Part shown: one piece after another, positions 1 to 7,682 of the stretch
Position numbering within the stretch: the stretch's first letter is position 1
How the letters are laid out: each line of letters starts with the position of its first letter
Assembly: GCA_900544195.1 (NCBI GenBank)
Contig: UQUJ01000021.1
Location: forward strand, 1-40,803
Direction of reading: 5' to 3'
Source: an uncultured Alistipes sp.
GTDB taxonomy: Bacteria; Bacteroidota; Bacteroidia; Bacteroidales; UBA932
DNA: 40,803 nt
The notes under the pieces: generated by a model
What the model was told of the DNA's origin: nothing
Seen by the model: the letters and a program-made list of their open reading frames with translations, nothing else
Databases searched by the model: none
Program-made: the position numbers and the translations under genes

Positions 1-70
1 GATTTTTTTGAGCCTTGTGCAAACCACAGGCACGCAAGAATGGCTCTGGTAATGCTGGGAGGCAATAGTG

Positions 71-109
71 TGTGGCTGACCCCCATATCCTGGGGGAGGG
101 TCAGCCACA
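71..109. repeat. 12-bp perfect inverted repeat (hairpin)
   Basis: TGTGGCTGACCC at 71-82 pairs perfectly with GGGTCAGCCACA at 98-109, and further C/G pairs are possible inside. No T tract follows on either strand, so it is not a canonical intrinsic terminator. It could end a transcript entering from outside the window or be a short palindromic repeat. Confidence 0.6.
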
Positions 110-190
110 GTGATAGCGGATTGAATACCGTAGGTGGCGTTTTATCGTGTCCGTGGTTTGTCAATGATTGGCATTCTTTGCGGATAATGC

Positions 191-288
191 CCTTAAGTTA
201 TGCAGGTTATTTTTTGAAGGTTACTTGAAATGTTATTTGGGGTGAAACAATCATCAAACAAACAGACAAATCAAAACTGCTTCAAAGT
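191..288 (+). repeat. Composite relic of fold-back repeats (families A and B), apex missing
   Basis: 191-223 matches, with few changes, the outer arm (reverse complement of the 5' end) of the family-A fold-back elements at 23896 and 30493. The match includes CCTTAAG, ATGCAGGTTATTTTTTGAA and GGTTAC. Directly after it, 224-251 resembles the left arm of the family-B element at 28280 (TTGAAATGTT, GGTGAAA). 254-286 resembles B's right arm (CAAACAAACA, AAACTGCTTC). The central hairpin is absent, so this looks like a collapsed remnant. Confidence 0.55.
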
Positions 289-437
289 TATCCTTTCATT
301 TCCCAAAGAAAGAAATTTGTCCGATATTTGTATTACGGAATATCATTCCAGAACAAGTAATGTTACCGTTATCTGAAGGAGTGGGTTCCGCGGAAACGGG
401 ATGTGCGATTTATAGGTAAGAACAAAGACGTATTTCT

Positions 438-1595
438 ATGAAGATATTGATTGTAGATGACGAGAGGGCCATCAGGAACTCTCTGAAGGAAATCCTCGGG
501 GACGAGGGTTATGATGTGGATGTGGCCGAGGACGGCGCGACCGCCCTTGCGATGGTGGACAAGGAAAGATACAATGTGATTTTCTGTGACATCAAGATGC
601 CGGGAATGGACGGAACCGAGGTTCTGGACAAGATGGTCGCCGAGGGCATAGATTCGGCGATCGTGATGATCTCCGGTCACGGAGACATCGACACGGCGGT
701 GGAGTGCATCAAGAAAGGCGCTTTCGATTTCATCCAGAAGCCATTGGATCTGAACCGGATCCTGATCACCATCAAGAACGCCTCGGAGAAGGCCACAATA
801 ATCTCCGAGAACAAGAGCCTTAAGAAGAAGGTTTACGGACAGCGGATGATAGGTGAGTCAGAACCGATCCGGCACGTGCTCGACATCATCTCGAAGGTCG
901 CTCCGACTGACGCCCGTGTGCTGATCGTCGGCCCTAACGGCTCCGGTAAGGAACTTGTGGCCAGAAGCCTTCACGAGCAGAGTGCCCGCAGCGCGATGCC
1001 CTACATCGAGGTGAACTGTGCGGCCATTCCTTCGGAATTGATTGAAAGTGAACTGTTCGGCCATGAAAAGGGCGCTTTCACCTCGGCCATCAAACAGCAC
1101 AAAGGCAAGTTCGAGCAGGCTGACGGAGGCACGCTCTTCCTTGACGAGATTGGGGATATGAGCCTTGCCGCCCAGGCGAAGGTCCTTCGTGTCCTTCAGG
1201 AGAGGAAACTCTCAAGGGTCGGCAGCGACAAGGACATAATCGTGGACGTGAGGGTCGTGGCCGCCACGAACAAGAACCTTCAGGACGAGATCGCCAAAGG
1301 CAACTTCAGGGAGGACCTCTACCACCGCCTCAGCGTGATCGTCATCAAGGTCCCTTCACTGGACGAGAGAAAGTCCGACATCCCTCTTCTCACTGAATAT
1401 TTTGTCAATCAGATCAGCACTGAGTCCGGGATGCCAGTCAAGGCATTCTCTTCCGAGGCCCTTGCGATGCTTCAGGAGAAGTCCTGGACCGGAAACATCC
1501 GCGAGCTCCGCAATGTGGTGGAGCGCCTGATGATCCTCGGCGGCAATCCCGTCACCGGCCAGGATGTCAAAGACTACGTCAGTCCGATTCAATAG
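438..1595 (+). CDS. Sigma-54 activator-type response regulator (NtrC family) without a C-terminal HTH
   Basis: Cytoplasmic two-component regulator of 385 residues. The N-terminal receiver domain (about 1-120) has the acidic pair D7/D8, phospho-acceptor D51 in the CDIKMPGMDG context, and a conserved K near 101. An AAA+ sigma-54 interaction domain follows (about 140-365). Its Walker A is GPNGSGKE instead of the usual GESGTGKE, its sigma-54 contact loop is GAFTSA instead of GAFTGA, and its Walker B is GGTLFLDEIGD. It ends with the WTGNIRELRN signature and a few residues more, so the Fis-type DNA-binding domain (about 50-60 residues) of typical members is absent. The TAG stop lies inside a 21-bp direct repeat that also occurs at 4023. 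Loss of the HTH is therefore not explained by the insertion, because the same stop is present in both copies. No histidine kinase lies in the window. The target promoters are unknown. Confidence 0.9.
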   Translation: MKILIVDDERAIRNSLKEILGDEGYDVDVAEDGATALAMVDKERYNVIFCDIKMPGMDGTEVLDKMVAEGIDSAIVMISGHGDIDTAVECIKKGAFDFIQKPLDLNRILITIKNASEKATIISENKSLKKKVYGQRMIGESEPIRHVLDIISKVAPTDARVLIVGPNGSGKELVARSLHEQSARSAMPYIEVNCAAIPSELIESELFGHEKGAFTSAIKQHKGKFEQADGGTLFLDEIGDMSLAAQAKVLRVLQERKLSRVGSDKDIIVDVRVVAATNKNLQDEIAKGNFREDLYHRLSVIVIKVPSLDERKSDIPLLTEYFVNQISTESGMPVKAFSSEALAMLQEKSWTGNIRELRNVVERLMILGGNPVTGQDVKDYVSPIQ

Positions 1596-1601
1596 CCTTT
1601 T
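1581..1601 (+). repeat. 21-bp direct repeat, left copy (candidate attachment or target-site duplication)
   Basis: A 21-nt sequence starting AGTCCGATTC and ending GCCTTTT is present here and identically at 4023-4043. It contains the stop codon of the response regulator. Reading leftwards from it on the minus strand, the first in-frame triplet at 1579-1581 is TGA, in the frame of the S41 protease gene. This indicates that the two genes once overlapped tail to tail at this site. Confidence 0.85.
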
Positions 1602-1692
1602 TCAGGCAGTGCATAATCTTGTGTATGAGTGTCTCATCTGCCGCCGAGGTCGCTGAGCCTGTTGTCACTGTACCTGTGTCTCCCATAGATTC

Positions 1693-1805
1693 CCGTGGTG
1701 GATAAGTGATTGATTACCAGTGCGATAATCTACTATATTCCCCACCCTAACCCCCGGAAGTATGGTAGATTATTTTATTGATAATCAGGTGTTTTACCAC
1801 CACGG
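1693..1805. repeat. Fold-back element upstream of the C10 gene
   Basis: An imperfect inverted repeat of about 45 bp per arm. CCGTGGTGG at 1693-1701 matches CCACCACGG at 1797-1805. ATAATCTAC at 1725-1733 matches GTAGATTAT at 1765-1773. Intermediate positions pair with several mismatches and small indels. The loop (about 1738-1760) is C-rich. It sits between the left direct repeat and the C10 promoter. It differs in arm sequence and apex from the other fold-back elements of the window. Confidence 0.6.
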
Positions 1806-1857
1806 TAAATTCTCGCACATCGTAAAAGTAGTTCTCTCTGAAACTTTTCTTATTGGT

Positions 1858-1888
1858 ATTGCTATTTTAAAACGTTTGACTATATTTG
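1858..1888 (+). promoter_or_regulatory. Bacteroidota-type promoter for the C10 protease gene
   Basis: ATTG at 1858-1861 (-33-like), a 19-bp spacer, and TATATTTG at 1881-1888 matching the -7 consensus TAnnTTTG. The start codon of the C10 gene follows at 1913. The spacing fits the known Bacteroides promoter pattern; use in vivo is inferred. Confidence 0.6.
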
Positions 1889-1912
1889 TCCTTGTTCAAA
1901 CGATGTTGTTTT

Positions 1913-3251
1913 ATGAGAAGATTATTACTTGGTTTAACTCTTTTATCTTTTATTCTATTAGGGTGCGAAGGTGTCAATGATAGTGTTGATCAACCGCATA
2001 ATCCTGAGGAAATTTGTGACTCTCAATATGTTATTCCTGTTGCTGAGGCCATAGATAATCTAAAGACTTTTTTAGAGTCTATAGGCGAACCAACGACAAG
2101 ATGTTCTGGTTTGGATTTTGATAATGTAATATCAATACCACATAGAGGAATTTTCCACAAGAAGTGCTAACGAAGAAACACCTTTGCTGTATGCGTTAAA
2201 CTTTCCTGATGATGGTGGTTATGCTATTCTTGCAGCTGATAGAAGAATAGATGATGATGTCTTGGCAGTAACGGAAAAGGGAGTTATCACGTGTGATAAT
2301 TTTGAACCATACTGCTCATACGAGCCAAGCGATGATGATGACATTTTCGAAAACCAATATAATGAGATGAGTTCCGCAGGATATGTTGGGACATATTCTG
2401 AAGAGAACTTTGTTGCTGGTTTATGTTATTCTTACGCATCTTACGCATCGATTGACACAACTTTTGTGGATATGCCATTCCCAGAACCTGATAGTGTTGA
2501 TTATAATAGATGGATAGTGTCTAAAAATGTCGATTGTAAATTGGAAACGATATGGAATCAAGGAAGTCCTTTTAATGATTTGTGCCCAAAGGTTGGATGG
2601 TTTAAGCGAGAAAAGGCTCCTGCTGGATGTGTACCGATTGCTGTGGGACAGATTGTGGCCTATCACGAATACCCAAATTTGATATGCAATGGAGTTGAAA
2701 TAGATTATTCTTTGCTTAAAGCGGTTCGTAATATTCATGATGTGGATAATCCAGAGGACTCTCTGGGTATAGCTAAGAATTACATTCGCTTTTTGTCTTC
2801 AAGAAATGCATGTGACGTGTATTATGGGAAAATCTTTGGGATTTCATTTGGATTTGCATTGCCGTCTAAGGCTAAAAGTACTTTTGACTTGTTGGGCTAT
2901 AATAACGTTAATCTTAAATGGGGCTACAATGAAAATACTGTGATGAAATCATTGGATAGTGGCTGCCCTGTTTTTATGTCTGCCGTGGCAGGGATAGTGG
3001 ATGGGCACGCTTGGGTTATAGATGGATATAAAATTAGAAATTACACTTCGCCAGAAGGCAGAATTGATAAAACGCAGAATATTGTCCATTGTAATTGGGG
3101 GTGGCTTGGGAATAGTAATGGTTATTTTGTGTCTGGAATTTTTAAGACTAATGAAGGCGTAAGCTATGATTATTCAGGTACTCCTCAAAATGAGAAATAT
3201 TGGTATCTATTTAACACAATTACTTATGATAAACCCGTTAAGACTGATTAG
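1913..3251 (+). pseudogene. C10 (streptopain-like) cysteine protease lipoprotein, frameshifted
   Basis: Secreted or surface cysteine protease of peptidase family C10. The ATG at 1913 begins a lipoprotein signal (MRRLLLGLTLLSFILLGC, lipobox ILLGC). A propeptide region follows, ending ISIPHR. The frame then breaks near 2147-2148: the first frame stops at 2170, while the next frame reads EFSTRSANEETPLLYALNF, the usual continuation of this family (ALNF..GGYAILAADRR). Deleting one G of AGAGGAA would restore the frame. Catalytic elements are intact in the second part: Cys in APAGCVPIAVGQI (codon 2628-2630), His in DGHAWVIDGY (codon 3006-3008), and the HCNWGW segment. The gene is AT-rich relative to its neighbours and has its own promoter. 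It is either a recent pseudogene or a sequencing indel. The stop at 3249-3251 overlaps the next gene's start. Confidence 0.85.
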
Positions 3252-3990
3252 GATTGTTTTGCTGATTTTGCCTATGATCGGCTTGTCTGGATGCTGTGGA
3301 TCCGTGTTGAGGAATTGCCCAGCCTATGTGACCACTTATATGGACATCAAGGCCATTAGTCTGGAGGCGACTTCAAGCAGGATTGTTATAAATGTCAGGC
3401 CTGTGCAGACGGATAGGGCGAAAAGATATACTTTCCTGATGGACGGCAAGGACGCGTTCAAGTATGAGAGTCTGTGCAGAAAGCATAACGACCTTTCATA
3501 CAATCAAAAGGTGGGTGTGATAAATAACGTGGATTTTTCTGGCAGTTGTTATATCTCTGAGGACTTCACAGAGATAACTGTCACATCAGACAAAGACTTT
3601 GACGAGAATCATCCGGCGGGAGAGAGTCTGAATGACCTATGCCGGTTCATATCCTTCTCGCCGTACAAATTCATCTCAAGCGGCTACAGAGACTATTATG
3701 TCTTCTCTGTCAATAATGTGTCCCTTTCATTCGTCAATTATGCGGGAAAATTTATCGGGAATAGTGTTGGCACCATAAACGGTCAGAAACTCACGTGTCA
3801 CCCGATAGACAAAATGCTGTCGGATGTCACGCCCGAGGACTTGATACTTCTTGGCTACGACTCTCCATACCCGTTGTTCCGTCTGTGTTTTGAGAAGACG
3901 CCTTCCACGCCTGGTGGGCACTTGATCACCGTCAGGATGCGTACTGACAGTGACAAAATCTTTAGTGATTCTATCGCTATGTCTTTTTAG
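3226..3990 (+). CDS. Putative lipoprotein of unknown function, partner of the C10 gene
   Basis: I do not recognise the family. The 254-residue frame starting at ATG 3226 begins with a typical lipoprotein signal peptide (hydrophobic IVLLILPMIGL, lipobox LSGC at about 19-22). Export and lipid anchoring are therefore likely. The rest is soluble, with scattered cysteines (CCG, CPAYV, SLCRKH, GSCYIS, NDLCRF, LTCHPI, RLCFEK) and alternating patterns suggestive of beta strands. An upstream in-frame start at 3166 would lie inside the C10 gene and lacks a signal, so 3226 is preferred. It overlaps the C10 stop by 26 bp, suggesting translational coupling; a C10-associated inhibitor or surface partner is possible but unproven. 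GC content is nearer to the host than that of the C10 gene. Confidence 0.7.
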   Translation: MINPLRLIRIVLLILPMIGLSGCCGSVLRNCPAYVTTYMDIKAISLEATSSRIVINVRPVQTDRAKRYTFLMDGKDAFKYESLCRKHNDLSYNQKVGVINNVDFSGSCYISEDFTEITVTSDKDFDENHPAGESLNDLCRFISFSPYKFISSGYRDYYVFSVNNVSLSFVNYAGKFIGNSVGTINGQKLTCHPIDKMLSDVTPEDLILLGYDSPYPLFRLCFEKTPSTPGGHLITVRMRTDSDKIFSDSIAMSF

Positions 3991-4005
3991 GGATTTCCTT
4001 AAATC

Positions 4006-5595
4006 TCAATAGCGAATGTGTGAGTCCGATTCAATAGCCTTTTGAAGGGTCGGGTCGATGTTGAGGTACATCTTGTAGAAGGCGTTCTCACCGAGCTTGG
4101 AATAACGTCCCACGAGGGCGCGCAGTTGCGGGAGGAGATATTCACTTGTCTCTTCCCATTCCTTTTGGGTGCAGACGATGCCGTCCTTCGAGGAGGCATA
4201 TTCACGGAAAGCGGCGGAGAGGTTGACGCTGTCAAGGAATTTGTTCAGCTCGTTGTAGTCGTCTATCACCGAGAGGCGGTCTTTGTACCTATCGAACATC
4301 GCCGATGAGAACCGCATCTGCGTTGCTTTCTTGTTGCAGGCGATGAAGAACTTAGTGGCCCTGGTGGTGTCCACCGGCACGAACACGTCCGGGATGATGC
4401 CGCCACCGCCATAGACCGTCCTTCCGGCCACTGTCTTGTAGGCGGCCGTGGAGTCAACCTTGATGCTGTCAGCGTCGTACATCTCTCCGTCGGCGTAGCG
4501 CTTGTAGATGTCGTATTGGTAGTCTTCTGAATATGGCTTCTGGATGCAACGGCCGGATGGAGTGTAGAACCTCGCGACAGTCAGTCGCACTCCGGAACCG
4601 TCGCTGAAATAGACCGGCTCCTGAACGAGACCCTTGCCGAATGAGCGTCTTCCTATGATGAGGCCTCTGTCGTTGTCCTGGATGGCTCCTGCGAATATCT
4701 CGCTGGACGACGCCGTTGACTCGTTGATCAGCACGGTCAGGTCAATGTCCTGAAGGAGGCCCTTGCCGTCGGCCTTGTAGTCGTCCTTCTTGCGGTGTAG
4801 TCCCTGCATGTAGACAATCTCGTCTCCTTTCTTGAGGAACATGTCGCAAAGCAGCAGGGCCTGGTCGAAATAGCCGCCGGTGTTGTCACGCAGGTCGAAG
4901 ATCAGCTTCTTCATCCCTTCCCCGAGCAGTGTGGCGCTGGCCTGTGAGAACTCCGTGAATGTCGTTCTGGAGAACTTGGAGAGCTTGATGTAGCCGGTGG
5001 TGTCGTTGATCATAAACGAAGCGTCCACGCAGTGCATCGGAATCTTCCCTCTTGTGATCTCGAACGGAATTGTCTCGTTGCCTCTGCCGACTGTTACCGT
5101 GACCTTGGTCCCGGCCGGACCCTTCATCCTGCGGACCATGCTGTCCTGCGGGAATCTGACTCCGGCGATGTCCTTGTCCCCGACTTTGAGGATCCTGTCG
5201 CCCTTTTGCAGACCGACCTTCTCGGACGGACCTCCAGGGATGACTTCCAGCACGATGGCCGTGTCGTTCGGGACGTTGAACTGGATGCCGATTCCATCGA
5301 AATTGCCGGCCAGGTCGGTCTCAGCCTCTGTCAGCTCGACAGGTGGCATATAGACAGAATGCGGATCCAACTCTGCCAGCGCGGCTGTGATGGCAGCATC
5401 GGTGACTTTCCCTACATTGATCGTGTCAACATAGTTCTTGTCGATCTGGTCAAGGATCAGATTCAGCTTGCGCCAGTCTCCGTACTGCACACGGAGCATA
5501 TTCCTTTTCTGGCTGTAGGCGTTGTAGGCCAGCACAATCAGCGCGCCCACGACTATTCCCATAATGGCGATCCAGATGGAAGATATTCGTTTCAT
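4006..5595 (-). CDS. S41-family C-terminal processing peptidase (CtpA/Prc-like)
   Basis: Membrane-anchored periplasmic serine protease, 529 residues. One N-terminal transmembrane segment (about 7-24) is followed by a PDZ domain (about 100-180, GIGIQF near its start) and the S41 core with FDLRDNTGG (about 233-241). The catalytic Ser296 lies in NESTASSSEI. Lys321 lies in SFGKGLVQ, 25 residues later as in the Ser-Lys dyad of Prc. The C-terminus is odd: after ...LQKAIESD it adds SHIRY before the stop, and those codons come from the edge of the inserted 2.4-kb segment. In the reconstructed ancestor the stop followed ESD directly. It is the last gene of the minus-strand run, 1 nt after the deaminase gene. 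It probably degrades or matures envelope proteins; the substrate is unknown. Confidence 0.93.
   Translation of the reverse strand: MKRISSIWIAIMGIVVGALIVLAYNAYSQKRNMLRVQYGDWRKLNLILDQIDKNYVDTINVGKVTDAAITAALAELDPHSVYMPPVELTEAETDLAGNFDGIGIQFNVPNDTAIVLEVIPGGPSEKVGLQKGDRILKVGDKDIAGVRFPQDSMVRRMKGPAGTKVTVTVGRGNETIPFEITRGKIPMHCVDASFMINDTTGYIKLSKFSRTTFTEFSQASATLLGEGMKKLIFDLRDNTGGYFDQALLLCDMFLKKGDEIVYMQGLHRKKDDYKADGKGLLQDIDLTVLINESTASSSEIFAGAIQDNDRGLIIGRRSFGKGLVQEPVYFSDGSGVRLTVARFYTPSGRCIQKPYSEDYQYDIYKRYADGEMYDADSIKVDSTAAYKTVAGRTVYGGGGIIPDVFVPVDTTRATKFFIACNKKATQMRFSSAMFDRYKDRLSVIDDYNELNKFLDSVNLSAAFREYASSKDGIVCTQKEWEETSEYLLPQLRALVGRYSKLGENAFYKMYLNIDPTLQKAIESDSHIRY
4023..4043 (+). repeat. 21-bp direct repeat, right copy
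   Basis: Identical to 1581-1601 over 21 nt. It lies within the 3' end of the S41 protease gene, where its minus-strand reading gives KAIESD. The two copies differ immediately outside (C versus G on the left, T versus G on the right). The distance between them is 2442 bp. Confidence 0.85.
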
Positions 5596-5596
5596 C

Positions 5597-6001
5597 CTAA
5601 TCTATCTTTTCAACTTTGATTCCAGCCTTGCGGAGCAGGTCAACTCCGTCCGTGAGGCGATATTCATCCTTATAGACGACTCTTTTTATGCCTGCCTGAA
5701 TGATCAGTTTCGAGCATTCGATGCACGGGGAGGCCGTCACGTAGAGGGTCGCCCCGAGGCTGCTGTTGCCTGACTTCGCGACCTTGGTGATGGCATTGGC
5801 CTCGGCATGGAGGACGTATGGCTTTGTGGCTCCGTTCTCGTCCTCGCAGACGTTCTCGAATCCGGACGGCGTCCCGTTGTAGCCGTCGGAGATGATCATC
5901 CTGTCCTTGACCAGAATCGCTCCGACCTGCCGTCTCTTGCAGTAGGAGTTCCTGGCCCAGATCTCGGCCATCTCAAGGTATCGCTGGTCGAATTTCTCCA
6001 T
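5597..6001 (-). CDS. dCMP/cytidine deaminase family zinc enzyme (ComEB-like)
   Basis: Cytoplasmic 134-residue deaminase. The zinc and proton-transfer motif HAEANA is at 65-70 (His65, Glu67), and the second zinc motif PCIECSKLI has Cys93 and Cys96. The N-terminal ARNSYCKRRQVGAILV and the YNGTPSGFENVCED loop are typical of dCMP deaminases, which make dUMP for thymidylate synthesis. A late-competence ComEB annotation is the same family. The start ATG (5999-6001) overlaps the TAA stop of the upstream ligase gene by one base, and its stop is 1 nt before the protease start. Translation is therefore probably coupled along the operon. Confidence 0.92.
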   Translation of the reverse strand: MEKFDQRYLEMAEIWARNSYCKRRQVGAILVKDRMIISDGYNGTPSGFENVCEDENGATKPYVLHAEANAITKVAKSGNSSLGATLYVTASPCIECSKLIIQAGIKRVVYKDEYRLTDGVDLLRKAGIKVEKID

Positions 6002-7671
6002 TATTTGTTTCTTTGGTAGAGGTATCTCTTGATGCTCTTCTTAGGTGTTCTCTCAAAGTCCTCCGGCATAAACTCGATCTTCTTGATCTGTGCGTAATTA
6101 GGGATCTCCCTGTTGATTTCCGGAAGCTGTGATGTCAGGGTCTTCTCCAGATCATCGCGGTTCATTCCGTCCAGTTCGCCCAGATGGTAGTCCGGGTAAA
6201 CCAACGCTGTCAGACCTCCATTGTCTTCGATGACAAGCGAGTCAACGACATAAGCGAACGAGTTGATCACGGACTCAAGCTCCTCTGGATAGATGTTCTG
6301 GCCGTTCGGTCCGAGGAACATACACTTATAACGGCCTCTGATGTAGAGGTATCCGTCCTTGTCGATGATGCCCATGTCTCCGGTCCTGAGCCATCCGTCC
6401 TCCGTGAAGAGGTCTTTGGTGGCCTCCTCGTTCTTGTAGTAACCCAGAGCGATGTTAGGGCCGTAGGTCTGGATCTCACCCTCGATGTTCTCAGGGTCAG
6501 GGGAGTCGATGCGGATGGACATGTTCAAAGCCGCCTTTCCGCAGGAGTAGAGCCTCTTGTCATCGTAGTGCGCGTAGGTGATGATCGGGGCGCATTCCGT
6601 CATGCCGTAGCCGACAGTGTAAGGGAACGCTATGTCCCAGAAGAATTTCTCGATTTCCTTGTTGAACGCCGCGCCGCCCATAATGACTTCCACAAAGTTG
6701 CCTCCGAACGCGCTCACGAGTTCTCCGCAGATCTTCTTCTGGATCATCTTGTCGATCACCGGCACCTTGAGCAAGGTCTTCACGCTACCCTTTTCCACAA
6801 TCTTCTGGATCTTGGACTTATAGACCTTCTCGATGATCAGAGGCACAGCGACGATGATGTTCGGCTTGACCTCGGCCAAAGCCTGCATGATGATCTTCGG
6901 ACTCGGCACCCTTGTCAGGAAATGCACGTGGGCCCCGATCGTCATCTCGAAGAGGAACTCGAACATCATTCCGTACATGTGGGCGGACGGGAGCATGGCC
7001 ACCACGTTCGTCTGGTTGTTCAGTTCCGGAAGCACGTGCTTCGCGAACTGAATGTTGGAGCAAAGCGCCCTGTAAGGGATCATCACACCCTTGGAGAAAC
7101 CGGAGGTTCCGGAGGTGTAGTTGATCAGCGCCAGCTCATTGGGGGAGTCCTTGTAGTAGTTGAGGTCTTCCGGCTCGAAGCTGTTGGGGTGGCGTTTGCC
7201 GAAATATTCATTCATGTGTTCCCTTGCCTCCGTGATGCGGGGAACCTTTGAATATAGCAGCTGGAAGGTGTTGATGCGCACCACCGCGAACAATCCCGGC
7301 ATCTCGTCGGCGCTGAGACCCTCCCAGACGACATCATCCACAAAGAGGACCTTGGCCTCCGAGTGATTGACAAGGTAATGAATATTCCCGGGCTTGAACT
7401 CGTGGAGGATCGGCACCGGCACGGCTCCGTAGGTCATCGCGGCCAGATAGCTCACCGCCCAGTTCACCTGGTTGCGGGCGCAGATGGCCACCTTGTCGCC
7501 TTTGTGCAGAAAGCATTTCTCGAATGCGATGTGCAGTTTCTCGATGCGTCTTGCCACGTCCCTGTAGCATAGGCTCACTCCCTGATAGTTGGAAAGCGCA
7601 AGCCTGTCCCAATTTTTTCTGAAGCTCTCTTCAAGGAGCTTGTTCACAGATTCGAATCTGAATTCGTTCAT
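6001..7671 (-). CDS. AMP-forming long-chain acyl-CoA synthetase (ANL superfamily)
   Basis: Adenylate-forming ligase of 556 residues that probably activates a fatty acid to acyl-AMP and acyl-CoA. Motifs in order: nucleotide loop YTSGTSGFSKG (185-195, a slight variant of YTSGTTGxPKG), GYGMTECAP (about 360), GWLRTGDMG (about 435) and a C-terminal subdomain with RGRYKCMFLGPNGQNIYPEELE containing the hinge. The start is taken as ATG 7671 (MNEFRF); the frame stays open 18 codons upstream, but that part covers the end of the preceding gene and has no family similarity. It follows the large anchored protein by 11 bp and overlaps the deaminase gene by 1 base. The acyl specificity cannot be read from the sequence. 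Confidence 0.92.
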   Translation of the reverse strand: MNEFRFESVNKLLEESFRKNWDRLALSNYQGVSLCYRDVARRIEKLHIAFEKCFLHKGDKVAICARNQVNWAVSYLAAMTYGAVPVPILHEFKPGNIHYLVNHSEAKVLFVDDVVWEGLSADEMPGLFAVVRINTFQLLYSKVPRITEAREHMNEYFGKRHPNSFEPEDLNYYKDSPNELALINYTSGTSGFSKGVMIPYRALCSNIQFAKHVLPELNNQTNVVAMLPSAHMYGMMFEFLFEMTIGAHVHFLTRVPSPKIIMQALAEVKPNIIVAVPLIIEKVYKSKIQKIVEKGSVKTLLKVPVIDKMIQKKICGELVSAFGGNFVEVIMGGAAFNKEIEKFFWDIAFPYTVGYGMTECAPIITYAHYDDKRLYSCGKAALNMSIRIDSPDPENIEGEIQTYGPNIALGYYKNEEATKDLFTEDGWLRTGDMGIIDKDGYLYIRGRYKCMFLGPNGQNIYPEELESVINSFAYVVDSLVIEDNGGLTALVYPDYHLGELDGMNRDDLEKTLTSQLPEINREIPNYAQIKKIEFMPEDFERTPKKSIKRYLYQRNK

Positions 7672-7682
7672 AATGTTCGTTT

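Larger units (their letters stand above)
1..437. other. Noncoding leader region with hairpin and repeat relic
   Basis: No convincing gene. A short open frame at 40-228 has no recognisable domain, runs through a hairpin and a repeat relic, and is not called. The stretch holds a 12-bp perfect inverted repeat (71-109) and a remnant of the fold-back repeat family (191-288). The rest, up to the response regulator start at 438, is AT-rich leader. A GATATTTG stretch near 331-338 resembles a -7 box with one mismatch, but I found no matching -33 element. Confidence 0.6.
1602..4022. mobile_element. Candidate inserted cassette (about 2.44 kb) carrying a C10 protease and a lipoprotein
   Basis: The segment between the two 21-bp direct repeats contains a fold-back element, a promoter, a frameshifted C10 protease gene and a lipoprotein gene. 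The protease part is clearly richer in AT than the flanking genes. Removing one repeat plus the segment restores a convergent arrangement: the response regulator ends at its TAG, and the protease ends ...KAIESD-stop 17 bp inside it. I see no transposase, no integrase and no clear terminal inverted repeats. The agent of insertion is therefore unknown; site-specific integration with a 21-bp core or a long target duplication both fit. C10 proteases on mobile DNA have been reported in Bacteroides. Confidence 0.65.

Noticed and set aside
40..228. Small open frame at the window start
   Set aside because: It overlaps a hairpin and the repeat relic, with no domain and an ordinary composition.
438..1595. 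Idea that the cassette insertion truncated the response regulator and removed its HTH
   Set aside because: The stop codon is inside the 21-bp repeat and occurs in both copies, so the gene ended there before the insertion.
6184..7251. Long plus-strand open frame (355 codons) opposite the acyl-CoA ligase
   Set aside because: It is antisense to a gene with clear catalytic motifs, and its Val/Asp/His/Leu-rich composition is that of a codon-position shadow.
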